From assembly GCF_014640675.1 (NCBI RefSeq), contig NZ_BMHK01000002.1:224007-288006 (forward strand): a DNA stretch of 64,000 bases, read 5' to 3'. Made by a program: the position numbers and the translations under genes. A model generated the notes under the pieces. It saw only the letters and a program-made list of their open reading frames with translations, searched no databases and was not told the origin of the DNA. The DNA is from Novosphingobium endophyticum (GTDB lineage Bacteria; Pseudomonadota; Alphaproteobacteria; Sphingomonadales; Sphingomonadaceae). Below, piece by piece: positions 23,300 to 31,507 of this stretch (position 1 is the first letter of the stretch; every line of letters starts with the position of its first letter).

Positions 23300-25557
23300 A
23301 GCTCGCGATCCGGCTGCGCCGCCTGGCCACCGAGTGGTGGCTCGTTGCCTTGCTCTCCAGCGTCTTCGTACTTGCGCTGGTCCACACCCGCGCGACCGAG
23401 CGACTGGACGACCTCGCCTATGACGCACTGCTGCAACTGGAAGTGCACGCGCCGGACCCTCGCATCCTGCTTGTCGTTATCGACGATCGCAGCCTGAGAG
23501 AGATCGGCCGTTGGCCCTGGCCTCGTGAGGCGCATGCCCGACTGCTCGATCGGATAGCCAGCGGCCACCCCCGCGCGATCGCCTACGATGTGCTGTTCGT
23601 CGAGCCCGGCCCCGGTGACGCCCAGCTCGGCCAGGCAATCAGCCGGGCCGGTCCCGTATTTCTTCCCATCGTCCTGGCCGCCCCGGACCAGGAGGGAGCC
23701 CGACTGGAACCGATGCTGCCGGTGCCGCCGATCCGGCGCGCAGCGACCGGTCTGGGCCACGTCAACCTGCTGCCCGATCCGGACGGCGTGATCCGGAGGG
23801 CCAGGCTGTTCGAAGCGGACGGGGACAGGCGTTGGCCTCATCTGATGGAACTCGTATCGCGATACGTCGATCCGCATTCGAAGGCACCCGAGGCGACCGA
23901 ATCTGCAGGCGCCGTCCTGCTGCCTTTCGCCGGTCCTGCGGGGCATTTTCCCGCCATTGGTGCGGATGCCGTGCTGCGAGGCGAGCTTCCACCCGAATTG
24001 CTGCGCGACCGGATCGTCATGGTGGGCGCGACGGCGTCGGGCCTCGGAGATCATTACGCGGTGCCGCTCAGTGGTATCGACGGAGGCATGTCGGGAGTCG
24101 AGATCCAGGCCAACTTGCTTGACGGCCTCCTGCGGGGGACATTCACGACCGAAAGCAGCCTTGCCGTTCGCGCGCTTGCGGCGCTGATGCCGCTCTGGCT
24201 GCTGCTGCTGGCGCTGCGCAGGTTCGGTCCGCGCACCACCATGCTTGTGCTGGGCGGGCTGATCGCGCTTGTGACTGCTTTCAGCGCAGGCGCGTTCCAC
24301 TTCTTCGCGACATGGATCCCGCCGACGCCGGCGCTTGTGGGGCTGGTTCTGGTTTATCCTCTTTGGGGATGGCGGCGCCTGGTGGGCGTAAACAGCTACA
24401 TGGTGCATGAGCTTGAGCGACTGCGCGGCGAGCCCGAACTGCTGCCCTCGCTGGCCCGCCCGAATGCTTCAACCGACCCGGTGACGCGTGAGGCAATGCT
24501 GCTGGGCGATGCGGTATCGAAGCTGCGCACGATGCGGCGGTTTGTTGCCGACAGCATGGATCAGCTTCCCGACGCCGTTTTCGTCGTCGACAGGGAGGGC
24601 TCGATCGCACTCGCAAATCGCTACGCGCAGAACCTGCTCCACGCTGCCTCGCCAAACGAAGAGGGCCGCCTCGTCGCTCTGCTGCAGTGGCTTCAGCCCA
24701 TCGGCGACGGCGGCGCGCTTCGCTGGCCGCCGCCCGGCGCGGGCGGGCGCCACGAAGCGTTGGCGCCCGACGGGCGGGTGTTCGACATCTGGCTCAGCGA
24801 GCATCGCGACGATAAAGGTCGCGCGGCCGGCTGGATCTTGCGCATGAGCGACGTCAGCGCGATTCGTATGGCGCAGCGGCAACGCGACGACATGCTCCAC
24901 TACCTGACACATGACATGCGCTCGCCGCAGGCCTCGATCCTGGCTCTCACGTCGAGCGCGAAGGCGGACGACATCGCCGCCGGTCTGGCACAGCGGATCG
25001 AGCGGTACGCCCGGCGGACACTAGCCCTTGCCGACGGCATGGTGCATCTCGCGCGGGCGGAGACGTTGAACTACGAGCCGGTGCCGCTCAATCTGGCCGA
25101 TCTGCTCATCGAAGCGGTCGACGAGCTCTGGCCGCAAATCGGCGAGAAGGGCTTGTCGGTCGAACTGATCGGCACGGACCGGAGCGTACCTGTCCTGGGC
25201 GAGCGATCCCTGCTGACCCGGGCGCTGATCAATCTTGTCGATAACGGCGTAAAATTCAGCCCGGATCGCGGCCATCTGAAATGCTCGGTGCTGCCAGGGA
25301 GAGCCGGCGGCATTCCCGTCGCCAACTGCCTGATCAGCGACCAGGGTGAAGGCATGGCCCCGGAGCTGCTGGCGACGCTGTTCGAGCGTTTCCGGCGCGG
25401 TCCCGCCGGCAGATACACACGCGGCTCCGGTCTGGGGCTCGCCTTTGTCCAGGCGGTGGCGGCGCGCCATGGCGGCCTCATAACGTGCGACAGCGCGATT
25501 GGCGCGGGCACCACCTTCACGCTTTCCTTGCCGCTCGTGGCCGAGTCCGACCTCTAG
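23296..25557 (+). CDS. CHASE2-PAS sensor histidine kinase
   Basis: A 753-residue membrane kinase. After an N-terminal transmembrane helix (about 14-33) comes a periplasmic CHASE2 domain (about 40-285, with DLAYDALLQLEVHAPDPRIL, DVLFVEPGPGDAQL and VPLSGIDGGMSGVEIQANLL), then three closely spaced transmembrane helices (290-370). The cytoplasmic part has a PAS region (about 420-520), the HisKA dimerisation helix with phospho-acceptor His539 in YLTHDMRSPQ, and a HATPase domain with N-box NLVDNGVKFS, GEGMAP and GSGLGLAFV. Its stop codon TAG is formed jointly with the first base of an inserted MITE-like element. It should phosphorylate the response regulator two genes upstream. Confidence 0.93.
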   Translation: MKLAIRLRRLATEWWLVALLSSVFVLALVHTRATERLDDLAYDALLQLEVHAPDPRILLVVIDDRSLREIGRWPWPREAHARLLDRIASGHPRAIAYDVLFVEPGPGDAQLGQAISRAGPVFLPIVLAAPDQEGARLEPMLPVPPIRRAATGLGHVNLLPDPDGVIRRARLFEADGDRRWPHLMELVSRYVDPHSKAPEATESAGAVLLPFAGPAGHFPAIGADAVLRGELPPELLRDRIVMVGATASGLGDHYAVPLSGIDGGMSGVEIQANLLDGLLRGTFTTESSLAVRALAALMPLWLLLLALRRFGPRTTMLVLGGLIALVTAFSAGAFHFFATWIPPTPALVGLVLVYPLWGWRRLVGVNSYMVHELERLRGEPELLPSLARPNASTDPVTREAMLLGDAVSKLRTMRRFVADSMDQLPDAVFVVDREGSIALANRYAQNLLHAASPNEEGRLVALLQWLQPIGDGGALRWPPPGAGGRHEALAPDGRVFDIWLSEHRDDKGRAAGWILRMSDVSAIRMAQRQRDDMLHYLTHDMRSPQASILALTSSAKADDIAAGLAQRIERYARRTLALADGMVHLARAETLNYEPVPLNLADLLIEAVDELWPQIGEKGLSVELIGTDRSVPVLGERSLLTRALINLVDNGVKFSPDRGHLKCSVLPGRAGGIPVANCLISDQGEGMAPELLATLFERFRRGPAGRYTRGSGLGLAFVQAVAARHGGLITCDSAIGAGTTFTLSLPLVAESDL

Positions 25558-25667
25558 TCACCGACTCATTATGGCGCAACCAGACCCTGATTGAGGCGAG
25601 TTGGACGGATGCGAGGACTTTGTCGTCGCGTTTGTCGTATCGGGTTGCGCCATAATGAGTCGGTGAC
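25557..25667. mobile_element. 111-bp MITE-like derivative of an IS5-family element
   Basis: Perfect 25-base terminal inverted repeats (25557-25581 and 25643-25667, outer ends GTCACCGACTCATTATGG) enclose 61 bases and are flanked by the direct repeat CTA (25554-25556 and 25668-25670). Read on the minus strand the interior encodes ATRYDKRDDKVLASVQLAS followed by WLRHNESV and a stop, the characteristic end of IS5-family transposases. It therefore retains only the 3' terminus of an IS (IS427-like group suggested by CTA/CTAG target) and cannot move by itself. Confidence 0.8.
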
Positions 25668-25737
25668 CTAGCCGCGCCGAGAAGGCGACCTTGTATTGAG
25701 CCTGCGTCGTGTATGCGTCGATCTGCTTCTTGGGCCG

Positions 25738-25852
25738 CCCCGTGGCTGCACGCCCAGAATGATGGCTTCAACGATGCGCGGAATAAGCCAGCTGACCCTG
25801 AAAAGCCTTACCATCTGCTTTGCAGCGACCAAGGATCATGGACAGCTGATTG
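25738..25852 (-). pseudogene. Possible serine-recombinase relic
   Basis: On the minus strand, one frame reads VAAKQMVRLFRVSWLIPRIV followed by EAIILGVQPR, which resembles the end of the helix-turn-helix and L-A-P-x-I-V-E-A-I-L-x-G-x-Q-P segment of large serine recombinases. It is preceded by a stop and continues only in another frame. No start, catalytic domain or full ORF remains. The assignment depends on one short motif. Confidence 0.4.
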
Positions 25853-25877
25853 ATCGTGAGTTCTCTGCGACCCCCTC

Positions 25878-25898
25878 TAATGCGAATAACTTGCATTA
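25878..25898. promoter_or_regulatory. Fur-box-like palindrome before the first TonB receptor
   Basis: TAATGCGAATAACTTGCATT followed by A: an imperfect palindrome centred on the middle TAA, with half-sites TGCGAAT and CTTGCA like alphaproteobacterial Fur sites. It is about 50 bases before the receptor start, a natural repressor position for iron control. Confidence 0.6.
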
Positions 25899-25945
25899 GC
25901 TACGATCAGAGCCTAGTGGGCCGGTGAATCGAACAGGGGGAACAT

Positions 25946-28036
25946 ATGAGATTTTGCCGTTCAGCGTCTTTGATTGCCTTGTCCGTGGCTGCGCCGATCG
26001 CGGGAGCCCAGGCAGCCGAATCTTCGGACCGCGATGAGATCATCGTCACCGCCACGCGCAGCGGTACGGCCCTTGTCGATCTCGCCACCTCGGTGTCGGT
26101 GGTCGGCGAGGAGGAGTTGTCCCAGCAGCTCGATTTCAACACAAACGTCATGCGCGCGCTGGAGTTCGCGATCCCCGGCCTCGCGCCGCAGCGCGAATCC
26201 CGCAGCAATTGTTCTCCCAATATCCGCGGCCGTCAGACGTCGATCCAGGTCAACGGTATTCCGGTCAACGAGAACATCCGGCAGAGCACCTGCGACCAGA
26301 TGTACCAGCTCAGCCCATTCGCGATCGAGCGGGTCGAAGTGCTGCGCGGCGGTACGGCGCTCTACGGCGCGGGCTCTCCGGGCGGCGTCATCAATTTCAT
26401 CACCCGTCGCGCCAAGGGCCGCCAGCTTGAGGTCGATGTGGTGGCGCAGACCAGCTTCAACACCTCAAAGCTCGATGACACGTTCACGACCGATCTCTAC
26501 GGCGGCGTGGGGCAGAAGCTCGACGGCTGGGACTATTATGTAGGCGCCGCCTATACCGATGGCGGCGTGGAGCGCACGCCCAATGGCGGACTTGTACCCG
26601 GGCGCGAATATGAAAGTGTGGCATTCAATGGCTCGCTGGGCGTCGATCTGGCAGGTGGCGAACTGCGCGTGACGGGCACCTGGTATCGCGAGGACAAGGG
26701 GCAACAGTATTCTGCCGACGGCACTCAGGACATCGGCAATTTCGCACCCGTCATCCCGGTCGACAGCCATCCGCAGCTCGACGAGGGCGTGATGCGCTCG
26801 ACCACGGTCGCCTTGTTCTACGATCATCCCGATGTGCTGGGCCACAGCCTGTCCGTCAGCGGCTATTATCAGGACCAACTCTATCGGCAGCGCGACAACT
26901 TCTTCGATCTCACCTTCGGCAACGACTTCTTCGCGTCCGATTCCTATCATGACCGCTTCGGCTTCCGTTCTACGCTGGTCAAGAAGGCGAACCTCGGCGC
27001 GGTCGAATTCGTCGGCAGCTACGGCTTCGACTACACCTACAACAGCTATTATCGCCCCGCTATCGATCCGGCAGCGGGCGACGCGATCTTCGGTTATGTC
27101 TCGCCAGAGGTGATCTTCAACACCTATGCATTGTTCGGGCAGATCGAACTCGACTTCGGTCGTTTGCGCCTGGTCGGCGGCGCAAGACAGGAATGGTATC
27201 GCGGCGAGATCGGAGACCGCGACTTCGACCCGGCAATTCCCGGTTCCGCGACGCCGGGCGATTTGGGCAAGAGCGATCTTGCGCTCTATAATCTGGGGGC
27301 GGTGTTCGATGTGACCGATGCCGTCCAGCTCTATGGCGGCTTCAGCCAGGGCGCGGAAATCGCGCAGCTCGGGCGCGCGGCCCGCGGTCAATCCGATCCG
27401 TCGCTCATTACTCCAGAACCGGCCACCTCCGACCAGTTCGAGCTTGGCATTCGCGGCCGAACGGGAGGGCTGCGCTTCGAGGTCGCAGGCTTCCGGTCGA
27501 CTTCGGACCGGGCGTCGCTGCTACAGGAGGACCAGAGCTGTGCCGGCGAAACGCTCTGTCCCCTCGTTCCGCTGCGGGCGCGCCAGCGCTTCTGGGGCTT
27601 CGAGGGCAGCGCCGACTGGCAGGTCAGCAATCAGCTCGACCTTGCCGCCGTCGTTACCTGGCAGCGCGGCAAGATCTTCGACGAGGGTCTGGGACGCTTC
27701 ATTGAATACAGCACCGACACCGTCGCGCCGTTCAGGCTCACCGGGTCGGCGAGCTATCGCCCGATTGAGCCGCTGAGCCTGTCGCTGCAGGGTACCTATT
27801 ATGGTGCGGCGGATTATTATACCGCCGCCGAGCAAGCGGCCGGTTTCGTCAATACGGAGTCTACGTTCCTGATGGATGCGAGCATTCGTTACCAGCTGGG
27901 CAAGGGCGAGCTGTTCGTCGCCGCATCCAACCTGTTGGACGAGAAATATGTGAGCGTTGCTGACCAAGGTGTGGGCTTCTTCTACTATCAGGCGGAAGGC
28001 CGCCGGGTGACGGTCGGCTATAAGGCTCGGTTCTGA
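25946..28036 (+). CDS. TonB-dependent receptor (siderophore/iron type)
   Basis: A 696-residue outer-membrane receptor that imports a ferric chelate using TonB energy. Signal peptide 1-24 (SLIALSVAAPIAGAQA), TonB box DEIIVTATR at about 29-37, plug domain to about 160 (IRGRQTSIQVNGIPVNE, RVEVLRGGTALYGAGSPGGV), then a 22-strand barrel ending in the terminal aromatic residue (VTVGYKARF). Plug cysteines at NCSPN and TCDQM may form a disulfide. An AT-rich Fur-box-like site lies upstream and a PepSY membrane gene follows directly, both pointing to iron transport. The substrate cannot be read out. Confidence 0.92.
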   Translation: MRFCRSASLIALSVAAPIAGAQAAESSDRDEIIVTATRSGTALVDLATSVSVVGEEELSQQLDFNTNVMRALEFAIPGLAPQRESRSNCSPNIRGRQTSIQVNGIPVNENIRQSTCDQMYQLSPFAIERVEVLRGGTALYGAGSPGGVINFITRRAKGRQLEVDVVAQTSFNTSKLDDTFTTDLYGGVGQKLDGWDYYVGAAYTDGGVERTPNGGLVPGREYESVAFNGSLGVDLAGGELRVTGTWYREDKGQQYSADGTQDIGNFAPVIPVDSHPQLDEGVMRSTTVALFYDHPDVLGHSLSVSGYYQDQLYRQRDNFFDLTFGNDFFASDSYHDRFGFRSTLVKKANLGAVEFVGSYGFDYTYNSYYRPAIDPAAGDAIFGYVSPEVIFNTYALFGQIELDFGRLRLVGGARQEWYRGEIGDRDFDPAIPGSATPGDLGKSDLALYNLGAVFDVTDAVQLYGGFSQGAEIAQLGRAARGQSDPSLITPEPATSDQFELGIRGRTGGLRFEVAGFRSTSDRASLLQEDQSCAGETLCPLVPLRARQRFWGFEGSADWQVSNQLDLAAVVTWQRGKIFDEGLGRFIEYSTDTVAPFRLTGSASYRPIEPLSLSLQGTYYGAADYYTAAEQAAGFVNTESTFLMDASIRYQLGKGELFVAASNLLDEKYVSVADQGVGFFYYQAEGRRVTVGYKARF

Positions 28037-28037
28037 T

Positions 28038-29312
28038 TTGGGGCTGCGGCGGCGGACATTTTTTGCCTGGCATAGCTGGATAGGGCTGACCGCCGGCCTG
28101 TTGCTCTTCGTCATCTGCTGGTCGGGCACCGTGGCCGTGTTCAGCCACGAGCTCGACTGGCTAGCGGACGAGCGCCTGCGCGCGCCGCCGGCCCGGCAGG
28201 TGGCGTGGCAGACGATCGAGGAGAAGGTGGAGGCGGCAAAGCCCGGATGGCATATCCTTGCCATCAGCGCGCCGCTCCATCCCGGTTTCGCGGCCGAAGT
28301 GTGGATTGCCGATCCGGATGACATCTGGCACCGGGTATGGACCGATCCTGCTTCCGGCGAGGTGCTGGGCACGACCAGCTATTTCAATGTCCAGCGCTTC
28401 TTTCGAAGTTTCCATATGTCGCTGTTCATCGACGGGTGGCGGATCTGGGGCATACCTTTTGGCTATTGGCTGGTCGGACTTGCCGCCTTCGTGCTGGCGA
28501 CCTCGTTCGTCACGAGCCTGATCTTCTACCGGCGCTTCTGGCGCGGTTTCTTCAAACTCGAGCGGCGCAAGGGCGCGAAGGTCTTCTGGAGCGACCTGCA
28601 CAAGCTCACTGGGCTTTGGAGCCTCTGGTTCGTCGCCCTCATCGCTGCGACGGGCATCTGGTATCTCGTGGAATGGAAAGTCACGTCCGAAGCGCCAGCG
28701 CCTGACCCGCCGGCAGCCGAGGGCAGCGTATCTCAGACACTCCCCGTGGAAATGCTGGTTGCTCGGGCGCGGCAAGCCTATCCGGCCCTGGACATCCGCA
28801 CGGTCGTGCTTGACCAGATGAGCAGCGGCCTGTTCGAGGTGCAGGGCCAGGACGGTGCGTGGCTGGTCCGCGATCGGGGCGTCCGCGTGTGGCTCGATGC
28901 GCGCGATGGTAGCACCATCGGCATCCGCCGCGCCGCTGAAATGCGCCCGCTCCATCGCTGGATCGACACGGCCGATCCATTGCATTTCGGGAACTTCGGA
29001 GGATTGTGGAGCAAGGCCGTCTGGTTCCTCTTCGGCCTCGGCCTTTCCGGGCTATGCCTCACGGGGGCATACCTCCAGGCGAAGCGGCAGCAGAGGCATG
29101 GCATGGCGGAACGCCGTGGTCCCGTGTTGGCGGCCTACGCCGCTACCACGTGTGCCCTGGGTGCATCCGTCCCCTTCGCGCATGAAGAAATGCTGCGTTG
29201 GGGGCTGGAGGGAGAGCTGCCGACGATCCCGCTGGGTGTCACCGTCGTCGTCGGCTCGTGGCTTTTTGCGACCCTCCTTGCCCTCACCCTGTGGGTGCGG
29301 GCTGTGCGCTAG
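28038..29312 (+). CDS. PepSY-associated TM (PiuB-like) inner-membrane protein, copy 1
   Basis: A 424-residue inner-membrane protein with PepSY-TM architecture: first helix FAWHSWIGLTAGLLLFVICW, a periplasmic loop with PepSY-like features, helices near 145-170, 205-225 (TGLWSLWFVALIAATGIWYL) and 325-345, and two C-terminal helices (about 360-420). The conserved LHRWIDTADPLHFGNFGG motif is present. Such proteins often accompany siderophore receptors and are proposed to reduce or release ferric siderophores. The TTG start lies one base after the receptor stop; no better in-frame ATG precedes the first helix. It shares its motifs with the second copy at 31507. Confidence 0.85.
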   Translation: MGLRRRTFFAWHSWIGLTAGLLLFVICWSGTVAVFSHELDWLADERLRAPPARQVAWQTIEEKVEAAKPGWHILAISAPLHPGFAAEVWIADPDDIWHRVWTDPASGEVLGTTSYFNVQRFFRSFHMSLFIDGWRIWGIPFGYWLVGLAAFVLATSFVTSLIFYRRFWRGFFKLERRKGAKVFWSDLHKLTGLWSLWFVALIAATGIWYLVEWKVTSEAPAPDPPAAEGSVSQTLPVEMLVARARQAYPALDIRTVVLDQMSSGLFEVQGQDGAWLVRDRGVRVWLDARDGSTIGIRRAAEMRPLHRWIDTADPLHFGNFGGLWSKAVWFLFGLGLSGLCLTGAYLQAKRQQRHGMAERRGPVLAAYAATTCALGASVPFAHEEMLRWGLEGELPTIPLGVTVVVGSWLFATLLALTLWVRAVR

Positions 29313-29341
29313 AATGTCGTTTTCTCCATGCGAACTCTTGC

Positions 29342-29364
29342 TAATGCGACTAATTATTATTAAT
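29342..29364. promoter_or_regulatory. Fur-box-like AT-rich site before the second TonB receptor
   Basis: TAATGCGACTAATTATTATT then AAT, sharing the TAATGCGA half-site with the element at 25878 and lying 23 bases before the receptor ATG. Less symmetrical than the first site. Confidence 0.5.
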
Positions 29365-29386
29365 GGCGACCCCAACAGGGGGTTAC

Positions 29387-31507
29387 ATGAACAGAATCAT
29401 CCGCATTTGCCACATCTCCACCGCATTGGGTTTGTTGACCGCGCCATATGCCGTGAGGGCTGCAGAGGCTGACGAAGCCGCGTCGGAGATCATCGTCACC
29501 GGCCGGGCCGAGGCGCTCTACCGGGTGGAATCGACATCGGTGGCGCGCGGCGCGAGCGACCCGCGCGACATTCCGCAGTCGGTGACGGTCATCAACGAAT
29601 CGCTGATCGACGATCAGGGCGCGCGCGACGCGACCGATCTCTATCGCAATATCGCCGGGGTCACGACCTTCAGCTATTCGGGCGTCACATTCCGTGGCTT
29701 CAGGCAGGACCGGGTCTTCTACGACAATCTGCGCGGCGATCCCTTCATCGCCTTCTCGGTGCCCAGGCTGTTCAACATCCAGCGCGTCGAGGTGCTGAAA
29801 GGCCCTTCAGGGATGCTCTATGGCCCCGGCGAGCCGGGTGGCCTCATCAACTATGTCACCAAGACGCCGACCGAGGAGCTGGCGGCGCAGGCCAACCTGA
29901 CGCTCGGCAATTATGAACGCTACGGCGCATCGGGCGAGATTTCCGGGCCGATCACGGGCAATGGCGCGCTGCTGGGGCGGGCGGGGGCCTATTATGAGCA
30001 GATGGACCCGTTCCGGAACAACACGCGCGAGAAATCCCTGATCCTCGATGGCGGCCTGAAAGCGAAGCTGGGCGAGGACGCGCGGATCATCGGTCAGGTG
30101 ACGCATTATGACCAGAAGAACCGTGCGGCGCGGCTGCGCGGCGTTCCCACCGACGATGACGGCAATTTCCTCGCCAGCCGAAGCTGGAACACCAACGAGA
30201 AGAGTGATTTCCTCAACCTGCGCGCGACCGTCTATCAGGCGCGCCTGCAGGCCGAACCGGCCGATGGTATCGCGGTCGAGTTGGCGACCCGCTATTTCGA
30301 CGCGCGCGAGCGGCAGCAATATCATGAGGCGCGCGGCCTGGTCGACACCGATGCCGACGGTATCGTGGACGCCTCGCGGCGCGAACTGCGCGATCAGGAA
30401 CGCATCACCAAGGGGCTGACCTTTTCCGGCAATGCGACCATCGACCAGCCCATCGCCGGCCTCGACAATCGCGTGCTGATCGGCGCCGACTGGTATCGTG
30501 AAGATGCCGAATTCTGGGGCCGCACGGTGACCCATCCGAATATTCCGCTGCTCAGTCTTTCCAATCCGGTCTATGGCCTGTCCGGCGCCTCCTTCTACGA
30601 TCTGGAAGCAATCGCCAAGCGCCCGACCGAGACGCGCAGCACGCGCTACGGCTTCTACCTCCAGGACCAACTGAGCCTGTCGGACCAGTGGATCGTCGTC
30701 GGCGGTGCGCGCTACGACCGCTACAAGGATACCGACCTGCTTGGCGGGACGGAATATGAGGACGGCGACTGGACCTTCCGGGGCGGCCTGATCTTCAAGC
30801 CGCGTTCCGACACCTCGCTTTACGCAAGCTGGTCGCAGGGCTTCGAGCCCCAATCCGTGGACTCGCAGAACCCGCTCGCCGGAGGACCGTTCGTGCCGAT
30901 CACCGGTGAGCAGATCGAAGCCGGCGTCAAGCTGGCGCTCCTGGGTGGCAAACTTCAAGCGAATGCTGCCGTCTATCAGATCAAGCGCCGCAATATGCTG
31001 CAGGCCGATCCGAACGGTGACAGCTCCGATGGCTTCGATGACCTTGCGCCCATCGGTGAAGTGACCAGCAAGGGCTTCGAGATCGAGATTGCAGCCGACT
31101 TGACGCCTGACTGGGTGCTCACCGCCAACTACGCCTATAACGACGCGCGTATTACCGCGACCGTGCCCGGTCAGTCGCTGACCAATGCGGTTGGCGACCG
31201 TTTCGCCAATGCGCCGAAGCATCAGGCGGGCCTGTGGACCCGCTATCAGTTCCGCCCGACCGGAACGGCAGTGGCGCTGGGCGGCGAATATATCGGCGAG
31301 CGCGTCAGCATTTCAGGGCAGACGGTCAAGCCCTACGCCATTTTCGACGCCTCGGTGATCCAGCAGATCACGCCGCACCTCAGCGTCCTGCTGCGTGTCG
31401 ATAACATCTTCGACAAGACCTATGCCGCATCCGGCTTCATTGACCGTACGGGTCATTTCCCCGGCGAGCCGCGCACCGTCTTTGCCGAGTTGCGCTGGAA
31501 GCTGTAG
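29387..31507 (+). CDS. TonB-dependent siderophore receptor (FhuE/FpvA-like)
   Basis: A 706-residue outer-membrane receptor. ATG 29387 is chosen because AGGGGG lies just upstream; ATG 29363 in the same frame would place part of the regulatory site inside the gene. Signal peptide to about AVRAAEA, TonB box SEIIVTGRA, then RDIPQSVTVINESLIDDQGA, the plug signature of the siderophore-receptor subfamily (TIGR01783 type), RVEVLKGPSGMLYGPGEPGG, and the barrel finishing AELRWKL. The strong R-D-I-P-Q-S-V-T-V signature supports hydroxamate or mixed ferric siderophore uptake. It forms a cassette with the following PepSY gene. Confidence 0.94.
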   Translation: MNRIIRICHISTALGLLTAPYAVRAAEADEAASEIIVTGRAEALYRVESTSVARGASDPRDIPQSVTVINESLIDDQGARDATDLYRNIAGVTTFSYSGVTFRGFRQDRVFYDNLRGDPFIAFSVPRLFNIQRVEVLKGPSGMLYGPGEPGGLINYVTKTPTEELAAQANLTLGNYERYGASGEISGPITGNGALLGRAGAYYEQMDPFRNNTREKSLILDGGLKAKLGEDARIIGQVTHYDQKNRAARLRGVPTDDDGNFLASRSWNTNEKSDFLNLRATVYQARLQAEPADGIAVELATRYFDARERQQYHEARGLVDTDADGIVDASRRELRDQERITKGLTFSGNATIDQPIAGLDNRVLIGADWYREDAEFWGRTVTHPNIPLLSLSNPVYGLSGASFYDLEAIAKRPTETRSTRYGFYLQDQLSLSDQWIVVGGARYDRYKDTDLLGGTEYEDGDWTFRGGLIFKPRSDTSLYASWSQGFEPQSVDSQNPLAGGPFVPITGEQIEAGVKLALLGGKLQANAAVYQIKRRNMLQADPNGDSSDGFDDLAPIGEVTSKGFEIEIAADLTPDWVLTANYAYNDARITATVPGQSLTNAVGDRFANAPKHQAGLWTRYQFRPTGTAVALGGEYIGERVSISGQTVKPYAIFDASVIQQITPHLSVLLRVDNIFDKTYAASGFIDRTGHFPGEPRTVFAELRWKL

